A stretch of DNA of 64,000 nt from Methylobacterium sp. J-048 (GCF_022829515.1 NZ_JAKSYL010000137.1:1-64000), one strand, 5' to 3'; numbered from the stretch's first letter, positions 1 to 8,752 are shown. Notes: generated by a model not told the origin, from the sequence alone. Numbers and translations are program-made.

Positions 1-67
1 GTCGGCCCGTATTTGTCCCCGATAACCATAGTGCTAACATCCAGCTCACGAAGCATGGGGATCGGCC

Positions 68-607
68 ATGGCGATCATTGGCAGACATAAACCCGGTCAA
101 TTCGGTCTGTTTCTTGTGGTCAAAGACGTTGCGGCCGCAGCGGATTTCTATCGTGCGGTCCTGGGCGCCGAGGAAATCCTTCGCACGACGCAGGACGAAC
201 CGATCCGCAATCTCGACCGCGGGACTGTTACCGCGATCGAGATGCGCCTCGGCGATATACATCTGTGCGTGACGTTGGAGAATCCGCGCTGGTCGGAGGC
301 ACCACGCCCGGATTGGCCGCGCGCGCCGCACTCTGCCGGGACCACGACGGCCCATTTCTCCCTCTACGTCTCCGACGTGGATGACGCGATGTCTCGGGCC
401 CTGTCAGCGGGCGCGCGGTTGTACAGCGCGGGACCGGCCATCGAGGACGCCTACTGGGGCGATCGCGTCGGGCAATTCGTCGATCCCTTCGGCCATGTCT
501 GGCGGCTCATGACCGCCCGAGAAGCGGTCGCCGACGAAGACCTTCCAGCTCGGGCCGCTGCTGCACGGGCATCGCACCGCGGAATGCAGCCGGGCCGACA
601 CGCTTGA
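68..607 (+). CDS. VOC-family protein, PhnB/glyoxalase-like
   Basis: 179-residue protein of the vicinal oxygen chelate fold. Two beta-alpha-beta-beta-beta modules are visible: residues about 13-80 (FLVVKDVAAAADFYRAVLGA) and about 95-145. The second ends in the PhnB-type signature WGDRVGQFVDPFGHVWRL, followed by an AREAV..EDL tail like that of PhnB-like glyoxalases. These proteins are usually soluble and often bind a metal, but the substrate cannot be read from sequence, so a specific reaction is not claimed. The ATG at 68 follows a purine-rich GGGGATCGG. The last 30 or so residues are an Ala/Arg-rich extension beyond the fold. The gene stands alone, followed by a non-coding repeat and a gene relic on the other strand. 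Confidence 0.8.
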   Translation: MAIIGRHKPGQFGLFLVVKDVAAAADFYRAVLGAEEILRTTQDEPIRNLDRGTVTAIEMRLGDIHLCVTLENPRWSEAPRPDWPRAPHSAGTTTAHFSLYVSDVDDAMSRALSAGARLYSAGPAIEDAYWGDRVGQFVDPFGHVWRLMTAREAVADEDLPARAAAARASHRGMQPGRHA

Positions 608-967
608 GCCCTCGCCTGTTTCGCGCCGAATATCCGCGGCGCGACGGAAGGGGACCGTTTATGGTGTGTGCCCTTCCTCTTCGGGGTAGGGCTATCGCAT
701 TCGAAAACACTCCTCGCTGAAGGGTTTGGGAGCGCAGCGGCAACCCTGTCGCCCTCCTTGTCATCCCGGCGCGACGAAGTGGAACCCGGGATCCACAAAC
801 GCCGACTGTTGAAGGACCTGCACGTCGGCGGCTCCGGATTGCCGGCTCTGGCGGCCCCTCCGGTCCGGGCCCGCCTGCGGCGCACCGGAATGACAGGGTG
901 GTTTACCCAGCCGCCGTTATGGCGGCTGAATCGCAGGGAGTTGCCGGAAGGCCGCGCCCGCAAACCG
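608..967. other. Intergenic region, no gene seen
   Basis: This stretch between the VOC gene and the ATPase relic has no reading frame with credible codon use or similarity on either strand. It contains the palindromic repeat listed separately at 758-896. The rest looks like decayed spacer. Confidence 0.6.
758..896. repeat. Imperfect intergenic inverted repeat (TCATCCCGG/CCGGAATGA type)
   Basis: The left arm at 758-779 begins TTGTCATCCCGGCGCGACG. The right arm at 876-896 reads, on the other strand, CTGTCATTCCGGTGCGCCG. The arms match at most positions and enclose about 95 bases that also hold short complementary runs (CCCGGGATCC). Elements of this look (conserved TCATxCCGG ends, no coding) are commonly dispersed between genes in alphaproteobacterial chromosomes. 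Copy number elsewhere in this genome cannot be seen. Confidence 0.55.
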
Positions 968-1170
968 CCCCCTACAGCTTCACCACATCCATCGCCGATC
1001 CCGGGCGATCTCGGCGACGTGGCGGCGGTGGGTGAACGGGATCGGCTGCGCGCTCGCGCCGATCTCTCGACCAACGCATCGGGGCCGCGACCGGTGCGGG
1101 TTTCGTCGAACGTCGAAAAAATCATTGCCGATGAACAGCGCCGGCTCGGCGCGGCCGGCATGATCTCCCG
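968..1170 (-). pseudogene. Decayed copy of the 3' end of the YhaN-type ATPase gene
   Basis: About 200 bases align with the last 200 bases of the ATPase gene at 3728-7204, in the same orientation. On the minus strand the peptide AEPALFIGNDFF corresponds to AEPAPFIGDDLF of the intact protein. A frame change then gives STFDETRTGRGPDAL (intact: STFDEARTGYGLDAL), and a return to the first frame gives EIGASAQPIPFTHRRHVAEIA (intact: EIGASVQPILFTHHRHVAEIA). About a dozen bases near the end are also deleted. Two frameshifts, no start and no upstream ATPase portion make this a non-functional relic. It lies on the far side of the lower-GC block 1230-3700, so the block is flanked by a direct duplication of the ATPase tail. 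Confidence 0.85.
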
Positions 1171-1229
1171 ATCGGCGAGATGATCGCGGATGTCCCCGCT
1201 GATCGCCGAGACCAACAGGAGCAGCGACG

Positions 1230-1562
1230 TCAGGATTCGGCGGAAACGGCCGGATAGAAGGGCGAATGAATGGCTCTGCTCGCCTCACGGGTCACATCGG
1301 CATCGAACAGGCGGACGCTCAAGCTTCCGCCGACCTGTGCAGCAAACGGGATCAGCAAGCCGTCGATATAGGCCTGTGCGTGTTCCAGACTGTCGAACGC
1401 ATAGAAGCCGCCGACACTGTTCGTTTTCAGGCCGCTCAGCCATGTTTTCGAGAGAAGACCGGTAAATTTCTTCATCTCGACATCGATCGGCTTCCAGTCG
1501 ATCGCCTCGAATGGGACAGATGTCTGATATTCGGCATAGAGGAAGACGGCAGGAACACTCAT
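1230..1562 (-). CDS. YdhR-like putative monooxygenase (dimeric alpha/beta-barrel)
   Basis: 110 residues, close to the roughly 100-residue length of the YdhR family. The region GLLSKTWLSGLKTNSVGGFYAFDSLEHAQAYID matches the family pattern of a core strand (xxKxWxx...GGxYxF) followed by a helix with A-x-AYL/I, as in the ABM-like ferredoxin fold. YdhR proteins are small cytoplasmic dimers proposed to be cofactor-free monooxygenases; their substrate is unknown. The ATG at 1562 has GGAG about nine bases upstream on the coding strand. Base composition is clearly poorer in GC than the genes beyond 3.7 kb, as for the next two genes, so this gene probably arrived with them. The C-terminal 20 residues are outside the family core. 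Confidence 0.7.
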   Translation of the reverse strand: MSVPAVFLYAEYQTSVPFEAIDWKPIDVEMKKFTGLLSKTWLSGLKTNSVGGFYAFDSLEHAQAYIDGLLIPFAAQVGGSLSVRLFDADVTREASRAIHSPFYPAVSAES

Positions 1563-1819
1563 GGATTTGCACTCCGGCTCATGAACGACGCTGAGGCGAT
1601 CACTTTCAAATTAATTGCTTGGGACGGACGCACATCCAAGGATATCATCAACAATACCCGCCGCGCCGTCCCGCTTGGAAAGAGCATTTTTAACGATTGC
1701 GTATTTTTAAATAATCAAAGCGTTGATTCGATTATTATTCGCGGAAATCTTGACCCGTTCTGCTGGATACTAAGTGTCGACCCCCACACGAAGCCGTACC
1801 GAAAAACGGCTGCCGGCAT
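1563..1819. other. AT-rich intergenic region with a short inverted repeat
   Basis: No gene is seen. The segment around 1600-1740 is the most AT-rich of the first 10 kb (runs such as ATTTTTAAATAATC) and lies directly upstream of the minus-strand YdhR-like gene, so it probably holds its promoter. At 1713-1728 AATCAA-AGCG-TTGATT forms a 6-bp inverted repeat that could be an operator. This is positional inference only. Confidence 0.4.
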
Positions 1820-2488
1820 TCATTGTCGGCCGAACACCAGAATAAAATTGTTGGCCGGGCGCTCGATCGTCTCCTTGAGAACGATGCCGTGCGGCTTGGC
1901 CGCCTTCTCGAGATCGCGGACATCCTTCAATCCCCATTCGGGCACATTCGCGGCCAGGATCTCCTGGTCGAACGCCCGGTTGGAGTCGGTGGTATAGCGA
2001 CCATCGACCTTGAACGGGCCGTAGATGTAGACGCGCCCCTCGTCCTTCAGGACCTGCGCGGCAAGGGCGGCGATACCCTCGTTGATGGCGACAGGAGCGA
2101 CCTGAAAAATATTGATGACGAAGATCGCATCGAATTTTTTGTCACCGAACCGAAACGTCGCGGGATCGGTCAGGTCGATGCGAATCGGGTCCAGGACGTT
2201 GGCGTTTCCCCGCTCCGCCCGTTTGGCCTTGATCGCGGCGAAGACCTCCTCGGTCAGATCCGAGGGCTGCAACGTGAGGCCGGGAAAATGCGGAGCGAAA
2301 TAATTGACGTGCAGTCCCGCGCCGCTGGCCAGTTCGAGGACGTCGCCCGCGCTCGGAAAGCGCTGCTGGAACACCTCCAGGATCGGGTTGCGGTTGCGGC
2401 GCCCAGCCCAGGCCACGTAATCGCTGAGCGGGTGGGGGTCGATCGCGGGCCGCGGTTCATCGACGTAAGGAAGGATTTCCGCACTCAT
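1820..2488 (-). CDS. DUF938 family class I SAM-dependent methyltransferase
   Basis: 222 residues, the usual length of the DUF938 family. The start motif of the SAM site VLELASGAGLHV is at residues 50-61. The second acidic loop LQPSDL follows, and then FDAIFVINIFQVAP and GPFKVDGRYTTDSN, both characteristic of DUF938. The family is a methyltransferase-fold protein without an established substrate. The ATG at 2488 is preceded on the coding strand by a perfect AGGAGG. It overlaps the stop codon of the upstream hydrolase gene by four bases (ATGA), so the two genes are translationally coupled and probably act on related chemistry. An open frame extends further upstream but only as an out-of-frame shadow of the hydrolase. 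Confidence 0.85.
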   Translation of the reverse strand: MSAEILPYVDEPRPAIDPHPLSDYVAWAGRRNRNPILEVFQQRFPSAGDVLELASGAGLHVNYFAPHFPGLTLQPSDLTEEVFAAIKAKRAERGNANVLDPIRIDLTDPATFRFGDKKFDAIFVINIFQVAPVAINEGIAALAAQVLKDEGRVYIYGPFKVDGRYTTDSNRAFDQEILAANVPEWGLKDVRDLEKAAKPHGIVLKETIERPANNFILVFGRQ

Positions 2489-3546
2489 GGAGCCTCCTGT
2501 GGAGCCGGAGTCGCAAGCAATTCGCTGAGCCCGGCATCGACGGCGCGGTTGTAGGCGGGATCGAGCCCGAACAGCGCGAGATGGCCCCATGCCGACGAGA
2601 TCCGCACCAGGCGGCTTCGGGGAACCAGCCGCTGCTCCGCCTCGATGTCGGCCAACGGAAAGAAGCCGTCCTCGTCGATGGCGATGATCGAAAGCTCGGC
2701 CTTGATGCGGGCCAGCGCCCGGGCCAGATCGCCACCGCCGTGGGGACCGACATCGCCGCCGCGCCACTTGCGCAGGAGGGTGAGCAGGTCGTTCGGCCCC
2801 TGCGGCAGGAAATGGTTTTCGACGAAGCCGGTGACGAAATCATCGACCGTGGTGAAGCCGAGGTCGCGCCAGAGCGCCTGATTGAACAGCCGCGGCGTGA
2901 AGCCGGCCGCGGCGAACAGGCGGGCATGGCGACGAAGCCCCCGGTGAACGGCTCCTTCGTCGAACCAGCCGTCCCCATAGGCCTGATCGCTGGTAATGGC
3001 CTCGATGAACGTGTCCACCAGAAGCTGATTGTGCGGCGTCGTCCGAGCGGTGCCGGCGATCGGGGCCGCCCGGGCGACCGCGTCCGGAAACCGAACCGCC
3101 CATTCCCAGGTCTGCTGTGCCCCCATCGAGCCGCCCAGAACCAGAGCCAGCCGTTCGATACCAAATCTTTCCGTGATCAGCCGATATTGCGCGCGCACAT
3201 CATCGCCGATGGACGGTTGCGGAAACCTGGCTTGATGGAACGGCGCCGGGGTGTTGCTCGGCGAGGATGAGAGCCCATTGCCGATCTGATTCACGAGAAT
3301 GACGAAATATCGCTCCGGATCCAGAGACCGTCCCGAGCCGATATAGGCATGTTCGAGAATCTTGGTTGTCCCGGAATACCAAGACGGAAAAAGAATGGCG
3401 TTGCTTTTTTCCGCGTTCAATGTGCCGAACGTGGCATATGCCAAGCTCAAATCCCGGATCTTTGCGCCGGATTCTAAAACGAAATCGCCGACCTTGAAGT
3501 TCTCGTAAGGACCGTGCGTCTCCTGGCTATCATAAGACTCAGCCAT
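2485..3546 (-). CDS. Alpha/beta-fold hydrolase, homoserine acetyltransferase (MetX)-like
   Basis: 353 residues with the architecture of the MetX/serine acyltransferase family. The nucleophile elbow GGSMGAQQ has Ser140, the acid is in DEDGFFP (Asp293, matching the D-x-L-F-P motif), and the catalytic His322 is in AWGHLALFG. The N-terminal SLAYATFGTLN and the segment NGLSSSPSNTP are also family-typical. True MetX makes O-acetylhomoserine; many paralogues are hydrolases or acyltransferases of unknown substrate. The absence of methionine genes nearby and the coupling to a DUF938 methyltransferase favour a paralogue. The ATG at 3546 was chosen because similarity begins soon after it. GC content is lower than in the flanking ATPase gene. 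Confidence 0.82.
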   Translation of the reverse strand: MAESYDSQETHGPYENFKVGDFVLESGAKIRDLSLAYATFGTLNAEKSNAILFPSWYSGTTKILEHAYIGSGRSLDPERYFVILVNQIGNGLSSSPSNTPAPFHQARFPQPSIGDDVRAQYRLITERFGIERLALVLGGSMGAQQTWEWAVRFPDAVARAAPIAGTARTTPHNQLLVDTFIEAITSDQAYGDGWFDEGAVHRGLRRHARLFAAAGFTPRLFNQALWRDLGFTTVDDFVTGFVENHFLPQGPNDLLTLLRKWRGGDVGPHGGGDLARALARIKAELSIIAIDEDGFFPLADIEAEQRLVPRSRLVRISSAWGHLALFGLDPAYNRAVDAGLSELLATPAPQEAP

Positions 3547-3727
3547 GGCCGGAAATCTCTTGCCCCATAGTATAAAATCGTAACCGTGGGGGCTTAAATT
3601 TTCAATTCTGTTTATGGATCCCGCGGGAGAATGTTGCGTTTGCTTACCCTTGCTCCGGAGGTGGAAAGCATGGCGGGGAGGCGATCGGACCGGGTGAACG
3701 AGAGACCGGTCAGCCTCTTGTGACGCC
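3547..3727. other. Intergenic region, probable promoter of the hydrolase-methyltransferase pair
   Basis: Lower-GC spacer of 181 bases between the hydrolase start and the end of the ATPase gene. It carries AT-rich patches (around 3570-3620). No gene, tRNA or clear repeat is seen. The promoter role is inferred from position. Confidence 0.35.
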
Positions 3728-6700
3728 CTACAGCTCCAGCACATCCACCGCCGCCCCCAGCCGATTCTGGGCGATCTCGGCCACGTGGCGGTGGTGGGTG
3801 AACAGGATCGGCTGGACGCTGGCGCCGATCTCGGCGAGCGCGTCGAGGCCGTAGCCGGTGCGGGCCTCGTCGAAGGTGGAGAAGAGATCGTCACCGATGA
3901 ACGGGGCGGGCTCGGCGCGGCCGGCGTAATCCTCCAGGTAGGCCAGGCGCAGGGCGAGGTAGAGCTGGTCGCGGGTGCCCTCGCTGAGCGCCTCGATCCC
4001 GACCAGGCCGCCGCCCGCGCGCTGGCCGGCGAGCTTGGGCGTGTCGGCCTCGTCGTAGGTCTGGGTGAGGCCGGAGAAGGCGCCGCCGGTGAGAGCCCGG
4101 AACAGGGCACCGGCCCGGGCCACCAGGGGGTCCTGCTGGCCGGCCCGGTGCCGGGCCACCGCCTGGCCGAGCATCAGGCCGGCGAGCCGCAGCACCGCCC
4201 AGGAGCGGGACGCCGCCTGGAGGTCGGCTTCCGCCGCCTTGCGCTCGGCGGCGGCCAGCTCGGCGCCGCTGCCGCCTTCAAGCTCCGCCCGGCGCCGCTC
4301 GGCCCGGTCGCGATCGGCGAAGATGACTTGGCCGCGCTCGGCCTGCTCCTCGGCCTCCATGGCGAGGCGGGCGAGTTCCGCCTCCACGGCCTCCGGGGGC
4401 AGGGCGTCGAGGCCGGCGCGGATCTCGGCTTCCGGCAAGCCGTCGGCGGCGCCCGCGAGGCTGCCGCGCAGCCGCAGGCGCTCGGCCCGGAGCATCTCCC
4501 GGGCGTTCAGCCGGCCGAACACCTCCGCGATGGCAGGGATCGGGGCCTCGGCCAGATCCGGCATCGTGTCTGCGACCTGGCGGGTCAGGTCCGCCCGGGC
4601 GGCGTCGCGCAGGCCGACCGCGTGGCGCAGGGCCGTTTCCGCCTCCTCCAGGCGGCGGTCCAGCTCGGCCCGGCGGGCCTCCCGGGCCTGGGCGGCGACC
4701 AGGCGAGCGTGCAGGGTGCGGATCGCGCCGGTCGGCGGCGTGTCGGCGAGGTCCGGCGCCAGGGCCGCGACCAGGGCGTCCGCCCCGACGCGGAACGCCT
4801 CCATGTCCCGCCGCAGACCCGCCGCCCGGCGCTGCAGGGCGGCACGCTCGGCGAGGCGATCCGGCACCGTGCGCCAGGCTTCCAGCGCACCCTCGGCCTC
4901 CTCGGGACGGGCGGTGGCGGGCAGACCGAGGGGAAACAGCGCCTCCGCCCAGTCCGCCTGCCAGGCGGCGCGGCGTGACGCAGTCTCGGCCAGAGCGGCC
5001 TCCAGCTTCTCCGCCGTCGCGGCGGCGGCGCGCAGCCGCCCGCCGGTTTCGAGATTGGCTTCCCAGCGGCTCGCCAAGGTAGCGACCCGGGCCTCGAGCC
5101 GTTCGAGGGCCTGGCCGATATCGCCATCCGGCGCCGATTCGAGCCCGGCCCGGGTGAAGAGGTCGGCGAGCGGCGCCCTGGCGGATTCGATCCGGGCCTT
5201 CAGATGGTCCCGCTCGATCCGCTGCTCGGCCAGCTGCTGCTCCCCGTCGATCAGGCTCTCGGTCTCGGCGAGCCAGGCCGCCATCTCGGGCGGGGGGCCG
5301 GGGACGAGGCCGGCGGCCTGCCATTCCTCGCGCCAGGCGGCCTCACCCTCGGCGATCTCGTCCGCGATCCCGGCGAGCACCCTGTCGGCCGCCGCCAGCG
5401 CCGCATTCTCGGCGGCCAGTCGGTCGAGATCGGCCGCGTGGGCCGCGACCCGTGCGGCGTCGGTGGCGCGCTCGTCGGCGAGGCGGTCCGCCTCGAACAG
5501 GGCGCGCTCGTAGGCGGCGAGCGTGCCTGGCTCGGTCGTCCGGCCGGCCGCGAGGGCATCGCGCAAGGGGGCGAAGGCGGCATCGCGGGCGGCCCGGACG
5601 GACTCGAGCCGCTCCTGGGTGGCGATCGGCCGGCCGGCCTCGCGCTCGCGCAGACGGGTGCGGGTGGCGTCCGCCTGGGCCCGCGCCGCGTCCCGGCGGT
5701 CGGCGGCGCGCTCCTGCTCGCGCCGCTTGCCGTCGAGCAGGCCGCGATAGCGCGCGATCGTGTCGGCGCTGGGCATGGGCATGCGGGCGAGCGCAGCGGT
5801 GTCGGCCACCGGCGGCGACAGACGCGCCGCCTGGTTGCGCAGCAAAGCCGTCTCCCGCCGGATCGCGGTGTCGAGCGCCTCGTGGGCGGCGAGGCGCTCG
5901 TGCAGCTTGGCGAGCGGCTTCAGGGCCTCGCGCAGCGGCGTCGGATCATGGGTGGCGCCGGCGGCCTCGACCTCCCGGGCGAGCCGGTCGCGCTCGGCTC
6001 GGGCCGCGGCAGCGTCCCGGGTGAGCTGGTCCTCGGCGGCGGCGAGCATCCGTCCGTCGCGGATCAGCCGCTCGACCCGGGCGCGGGCGGCGTCGGTGGG
6101 CTGGCCGGCTTCCAGGGACGCGAGATCCGGGGCGCCGATCCGGGCGCGCAGGCGCTCCAGGTCGAGCCCGACCTTGTGGGCGTCGCCCTCGATCCGGGGC
6201 AAGTCGGTGCCGCCCTTCTCGAACTCCTTGGTGCCGCTGAACGCCGCTAGGATCTCCTCGGCCCGCAGGATCAGCGCCGGCTCCACCGGCACCGATTCGG
6301 CCTCGCCGCGCGCCCGGGTGAGGGCGGCGTCGGCGCGCGCCGCCTCGGCCTCGGCCGTACGGCAGCGTTCGAGGGCGGCGCCCAGGCGCTCGATCCAGGC
6401 GGAGCCCGCCTCGGCGAGGCCGGCATCCGCGGCGATCCGGTGGTCCAACACGTCGATCTCGGCGACGATCGGCCGGGCGCGCTTCAGGCGCTCCAGCCGG
6501 GCGCGCTCGGTTGCCACGCGCTGATTTTCGGCCCGGAGCGCATCGAGCTGCTGGGCGGCGGCCGCGATCTCGTCGTTGAGCGCGCGCCAGTCCCCAGACC
6601 GCAGGCCCTTCTCGCGGATCGCCTTGCGGGCGGTCTCGTGCCGCTCCAGCGCCTGGTAGAAGGTCCGGTGCTTGGCTTGGCGCGGCGCGAAGATGCCCTC

Positions 6701-7204
6701 GGCCTCCGCGTCGAGGGCGGTTTGCAGCTCGGTGAGGCCGCGCAAGCCGGAACCCGCCGCGAACAGGCTGGCGCCGACCTCGCCCTCGACATCGACCATC
6801 TCGCGCCCGCCGGCCCGCAGGCTGCCGGCGTCGAGGCCGAAGGCGCGGCAGAACACGCTGCGGGAGATGCCGCCGAGGAACGGCGCCAGGGCATCGTCGG
6901 GGAGCGGCGCCTCGGCGGCGTCGATCAGCGTCCGGGTGTTGCCCTTGCGGCGGCGGAAGGCCAGGCGGCGCCCATCGGCGGCCTCGACCTCCGCGCCCAG
7001 GCGCAGCAGCGGCATGTCGTGCAGGAAGGCGTAGCGGGTGGTCTTCTCGAAGCCGAACAGCAGGTCGGTGACCGCCGCCAGCGCCGTGCTCTTGCCGGCC
7101 TCGTTGGCGCCCAGCACCACGTGCAGGCGGGCCTCGGGCCGGAAGGTCACGGTCCGGTCGGTGAAGGCGCCGTAGCGCTCCAGGGCGAGGCGGATCAGCC
7201 GCAT
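3728..7204 (-). CDS. Large AAA-family ATPase, YhaN/SbcC-like
   Basis: 1158 residues. The N terminus begins with the RecN/SMC-type MRLIRLALERYGAF and has a Walker A motif GANEAGKST at residues 32-40. A very long Ala/Glu/Arg-rich coiled coil occupies the middle (about residues 180-1000). The C-terminal head holds the signature LSEGTRDQLYLALRLA and the Walker B-like PFIGDDLFSTFDEART. This is the layout of the SbcC/Rad50-like YhaN family, which works with a YhaO/SbcD-type nuclease. The partner gene ends only 10 bases upstream at 7215, so they form an operon. The likely role is DNA end processing or repair in the cytoplasm; a defence role is possible but not shown. The 3' end is duplicated as a decayed copy at 968-1170. 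Confidence 0.9.
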   Translation of the reverse strand: MRLIRLALERYGAFTDRTVTFRPEARLHVVLGANEAGKSTALAAVTDLLFGFEKTTRYAFLHDMPLLRLGAEVEAADGRRLAFRRRKGNTRTLIDAAEAPLPDDALAPFLGGISRSVFCRAFGLDAGSLRAGGREMVDVEGEVGASLFAAGSGLRGLTELQTALDAEAEGIFAPRQAKHRTFYQALERHETARKAIREKGLRSGDWRALNDEIAAAAQQLDALRAENQRVATERARLERLKRARPIVAEIDVLDHRIAADAGLAEAGSAWIERLGAALERCRTAEAEAARADAALTRARGEAESVPVEPALILRAEEILAAFSGTKEFEKGGTDLPRIEGDAHKVGLDLERLRARIGAPDLASLEAGQPTDAARARVERLIRDGRMLAAAEDQLTRDAAAARAERDRLAREVEAAGATHDPTPLREALKPLAKLHERLAAHEALDTAIRRETALLRNQAARLSPPVADTAALARMPMPSADTIARYRGLLDGKRREQERAADRRDAARAQADATRTRLREREAGRPIATQERLESVRAARDAAFAPLRDALAAGRTTEPGTLAAYERALFEADRLADERATDAARVAAHAADLDRLAAENAALAAADRVLAGIADEIAEGEAAWREEWQAAGLVPGPPPEMAAWLAETESLIDGEQQLAEQRIERDHLKARIESARAPLADLFTRAGLESAPDGDIGQALERLEARVATLASRWEANLETGGRLRAAAATAEKLEAALAETASRRAAWQADWAEALFPLGLPATARPEEAEGALEAWRTVPDRLAERAALQRRAAGLRRDMEAFRVGADALVAALAPDLADTPPTGAIRTLHARLVAAQAREARRAELDRRLEEAETALRHAVGLRDAARADLTRQVADTMPDLAEAPIPAIAEVFGRLNAREMLRAERLRLRGSLAGAADGLPEAEIRAGLDALPPEAVEAELARLAMEAEEQAERGQVIFADRDRAERRRAELEGGSGAELAAAERKAAEADLQAASRSWAVLRLAGLMLGQAVARHRAGQQDPLVARAGALFRALTGGAFSGLTQTYDEADTPKLAGQRAGGGLVGIEALSEGTRDQLYLALRLAYLEDYAGRAEPAPFIGDDLFSTFDEARTGYGLDALAEIGASVQPILFTHHRHVAEIAQNRLGAAVDVLEL

Positions 7205-7214
7205 GATGCGCGCC

Positions 7215-8453
7215 TCAGCAGTGCCGGCCGCCGAGGCGGCCCAGGATCAGCGCCTCGGCCTCGGCGCAGAGCGCGTCGAACTCGGCCTCCAGATCGGCTT
7301 CCGCGGCGGCGGTGGCGGGCATGCGGGCGCCGATCTCAGCCAGCGCCGCCTTGGCCCGGCTGCGGAAATCCGGGTCGCGGTCGAGATCGGCGAGCAGGGC
7401 CGCCGGGTCGATCGCCGCCCCGGAGGCCGCGACCGGGGCGCGGGGCCGGCGGGTCTCGATCTTCAGGCGCTCCAGCCAGATATCCTCGTGCAACCGGTGG
7501 GCGGCGGCCTGGATCTCGGCGGTGAGGTTGTCTCTGTCGGCCGAGAGCGCGTCATGGGCCGCGGTCGTGCCGGTGAGATGCACCCGCACCAGGACGAGGC
7601 GGTGTGCCGCCACCTCCGCAAGGGGCCGCAGGGCTTTCTCAACCGTCTCGAGGGTCGCGCTTGTGTCCGCGGCCGCGCTCAGGTCGACGGTGATCTGCTC
7701 AAACCGCGCGCGGTCGAGGGGGAGGCGGCTCAATCCGGTGACCCGCCCGTCGACGACCTCGACCAGGACCGCGCCCTTCGCGCCGCATTCGCGCACGCTT
7801 CGACCCTGGATGTTGCCGGGGAACACGATCCAGGGATCTCGGGATAGTTCAGCATACTCGTGGATGTGGCCGAGCGCCCAGTAATCGTAGCCCCGGGCGG
7901 TGAGGTCGGCGATCGAGCAGGGGGCGTAGGTCTCGTGGGCGGCGTGGCCGGTGCAGGAGGTGTGCAGCACGCCGAGGTTGAACCAGCCCGGCAGGGCGGC
8001 CGGGTAGGTCAGCGACAGGTTCTCCTCCACGGCCCGGGCCTGAAAGCTGCGGCCGTGCACCGCGACCCGGAGGGCATCGAGGCGCAGCGTCTCGGCCCGG
8101 GCCGACGGGAAGACGTGCACCGAGGGCGGCAGGGTGATCGAGCGGGTGATCACGCTCTCGGCGTCGTGGTTGCCGCGCACCAGGATCGTCGGGATGCCGG
8201 CGCGGTCGAGGCGGGCCACCTGGCGGGCGAAGAACAGCCCGATCGTGTTGTCGGCCCAGTCGCCGTCATAGATGTCGCCGGCCACCACCACGAACGCGAC
8301 CCGCCGCTCGATCGCCTGGGTGACGAGATCCTCGAAGGCCTGACGCCCGGCCGTGGCGAGGCGTCGGGCGAGGTCCGCGTCGCGGGTGGCGAGGCCCGAG
8401 AGCGGGCTGCCGAGATGCAGATCCGCCGCGTGGATGAAGCTGAAGCCCGACAT
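7215..8453 (-). CDS. Metallophosphoesterase, SbcD/YhaO-type DNA exonuclease
   Basis: 412 residues with the complete calcineurin-like phosphoesterase motif series: DLHLGSP (about residues 11-17), GDIYDGDW (about 59), RGNHD (about 95), LHTSC and LGHIHEY (about 195). This is the Mre11/SbcD arrangement of two-metal nucleases. The C-terminal third (about 260-412) is the YhaO-like capping and ATPase-binding region. The gene precedes the SbcC/YhaN-like ATPase with a 10-base gap, so the pair should form a nuclease-ATPase complex acting on DNA ends. The ATG at 8453 begins the conserved SFIHAADLHLG immediately. Confidence 0.92.
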   Translation of the reverse strand: MSGFSFIHAADLHLGSPLSGLATRDADLARRLATAGRQAFEDLVTQAIERRVAFVVVAGDIYDGDWADNTIGLFFARQVARLDRAGIPTILVRGNHDAESVITRSITLPPSVHVFPSARAETLRLDALRVAVHGRSFQARAVEENLSLTYPAALPGWFNLGVLHTSCTGHAAHETYAPCSIADLTARGYDYWALGHIHEYAELSRDPWIVFPGNIQGRSVRECGAKGAVLVEVVDGRVTGLSRLPLDRARFEQITVDLSAAADTSATLETVEKALRPLAEVAAHRLVLVRVHLTGTTAAHDALSADRDNLTAEIQAAAHRLHEDIWLERLKIETRRPRAPVAASGAAIDPAALLADLDRDPDFRSRAKAALAEIGARMPATAAAEADLEAEFDALCAEAEALILGRLGGRHC

Positions 8454-8609
8454 CGGTCTCCGATGAGCGATCGGTGAGCCGGGGTCTTAGGCCGCCGGAG
8501 CGTGCCGCCTCAAGCACCGGCGGCGGCAAAGGGCGGGCTGTGAACATGGATCAGCGGATATGGGCATCGCAGGCGGCGGTTTCTTTCAGTGCGATCCGCC
8601 GCACAAGGT

Positions 8610-8629
8610 GAGCTGCTGCGCAGCAGCTC
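8610..8629. repeat. Perfect 20-bp palindrome
   Basis: GAGCTGCTGC followed directly by its complement GCAGCAGCTC: a perfect palindrome without a loop, placed just before the longer inverted repeat. It may be part of the same repeat element or a separate protein-binding site. Confidence 0.6.
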
Positions 8630-8637
8630 GTTCGCTA

Positions 8638-8752
8638 GGTCCCGGATCGGACTCCGCTTCGCTCCACCCGTCCGGGAAAGGGACGGTGCCGGGTCAAGTG
8701 CAACGCCCTTTCCCGGGCGCCTGGAGCGTCAGCGAATGGTGACCCCGGACCC
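8638..8752. repeat. Long imperfect inverted repeat
   Basis: The left arm 8638-8682 starts GGTCCCGGATC and ends CCGGGAAAGGG. The right arm 8706-8752 reads, on the other strand, GGTCCGGGGTC...CCGGGAAAGGG. The arms of about 45 bases agree at both ends, differ in the middle and enclose about 23 bases. The element is non-coding, GC-rich and has REP/MITE-like geometry, suggesting a dispersed intergenic repeat. Confidence 0.6.

Noticed and set aside
451..1215. Long minus-strand frame over the VOC gene end and the ATPase relic
   Set aside because: Only the part within 968-1170 has similarity, and it is one of two frames of a frameshifted relic; the rest is shadow and spacer.
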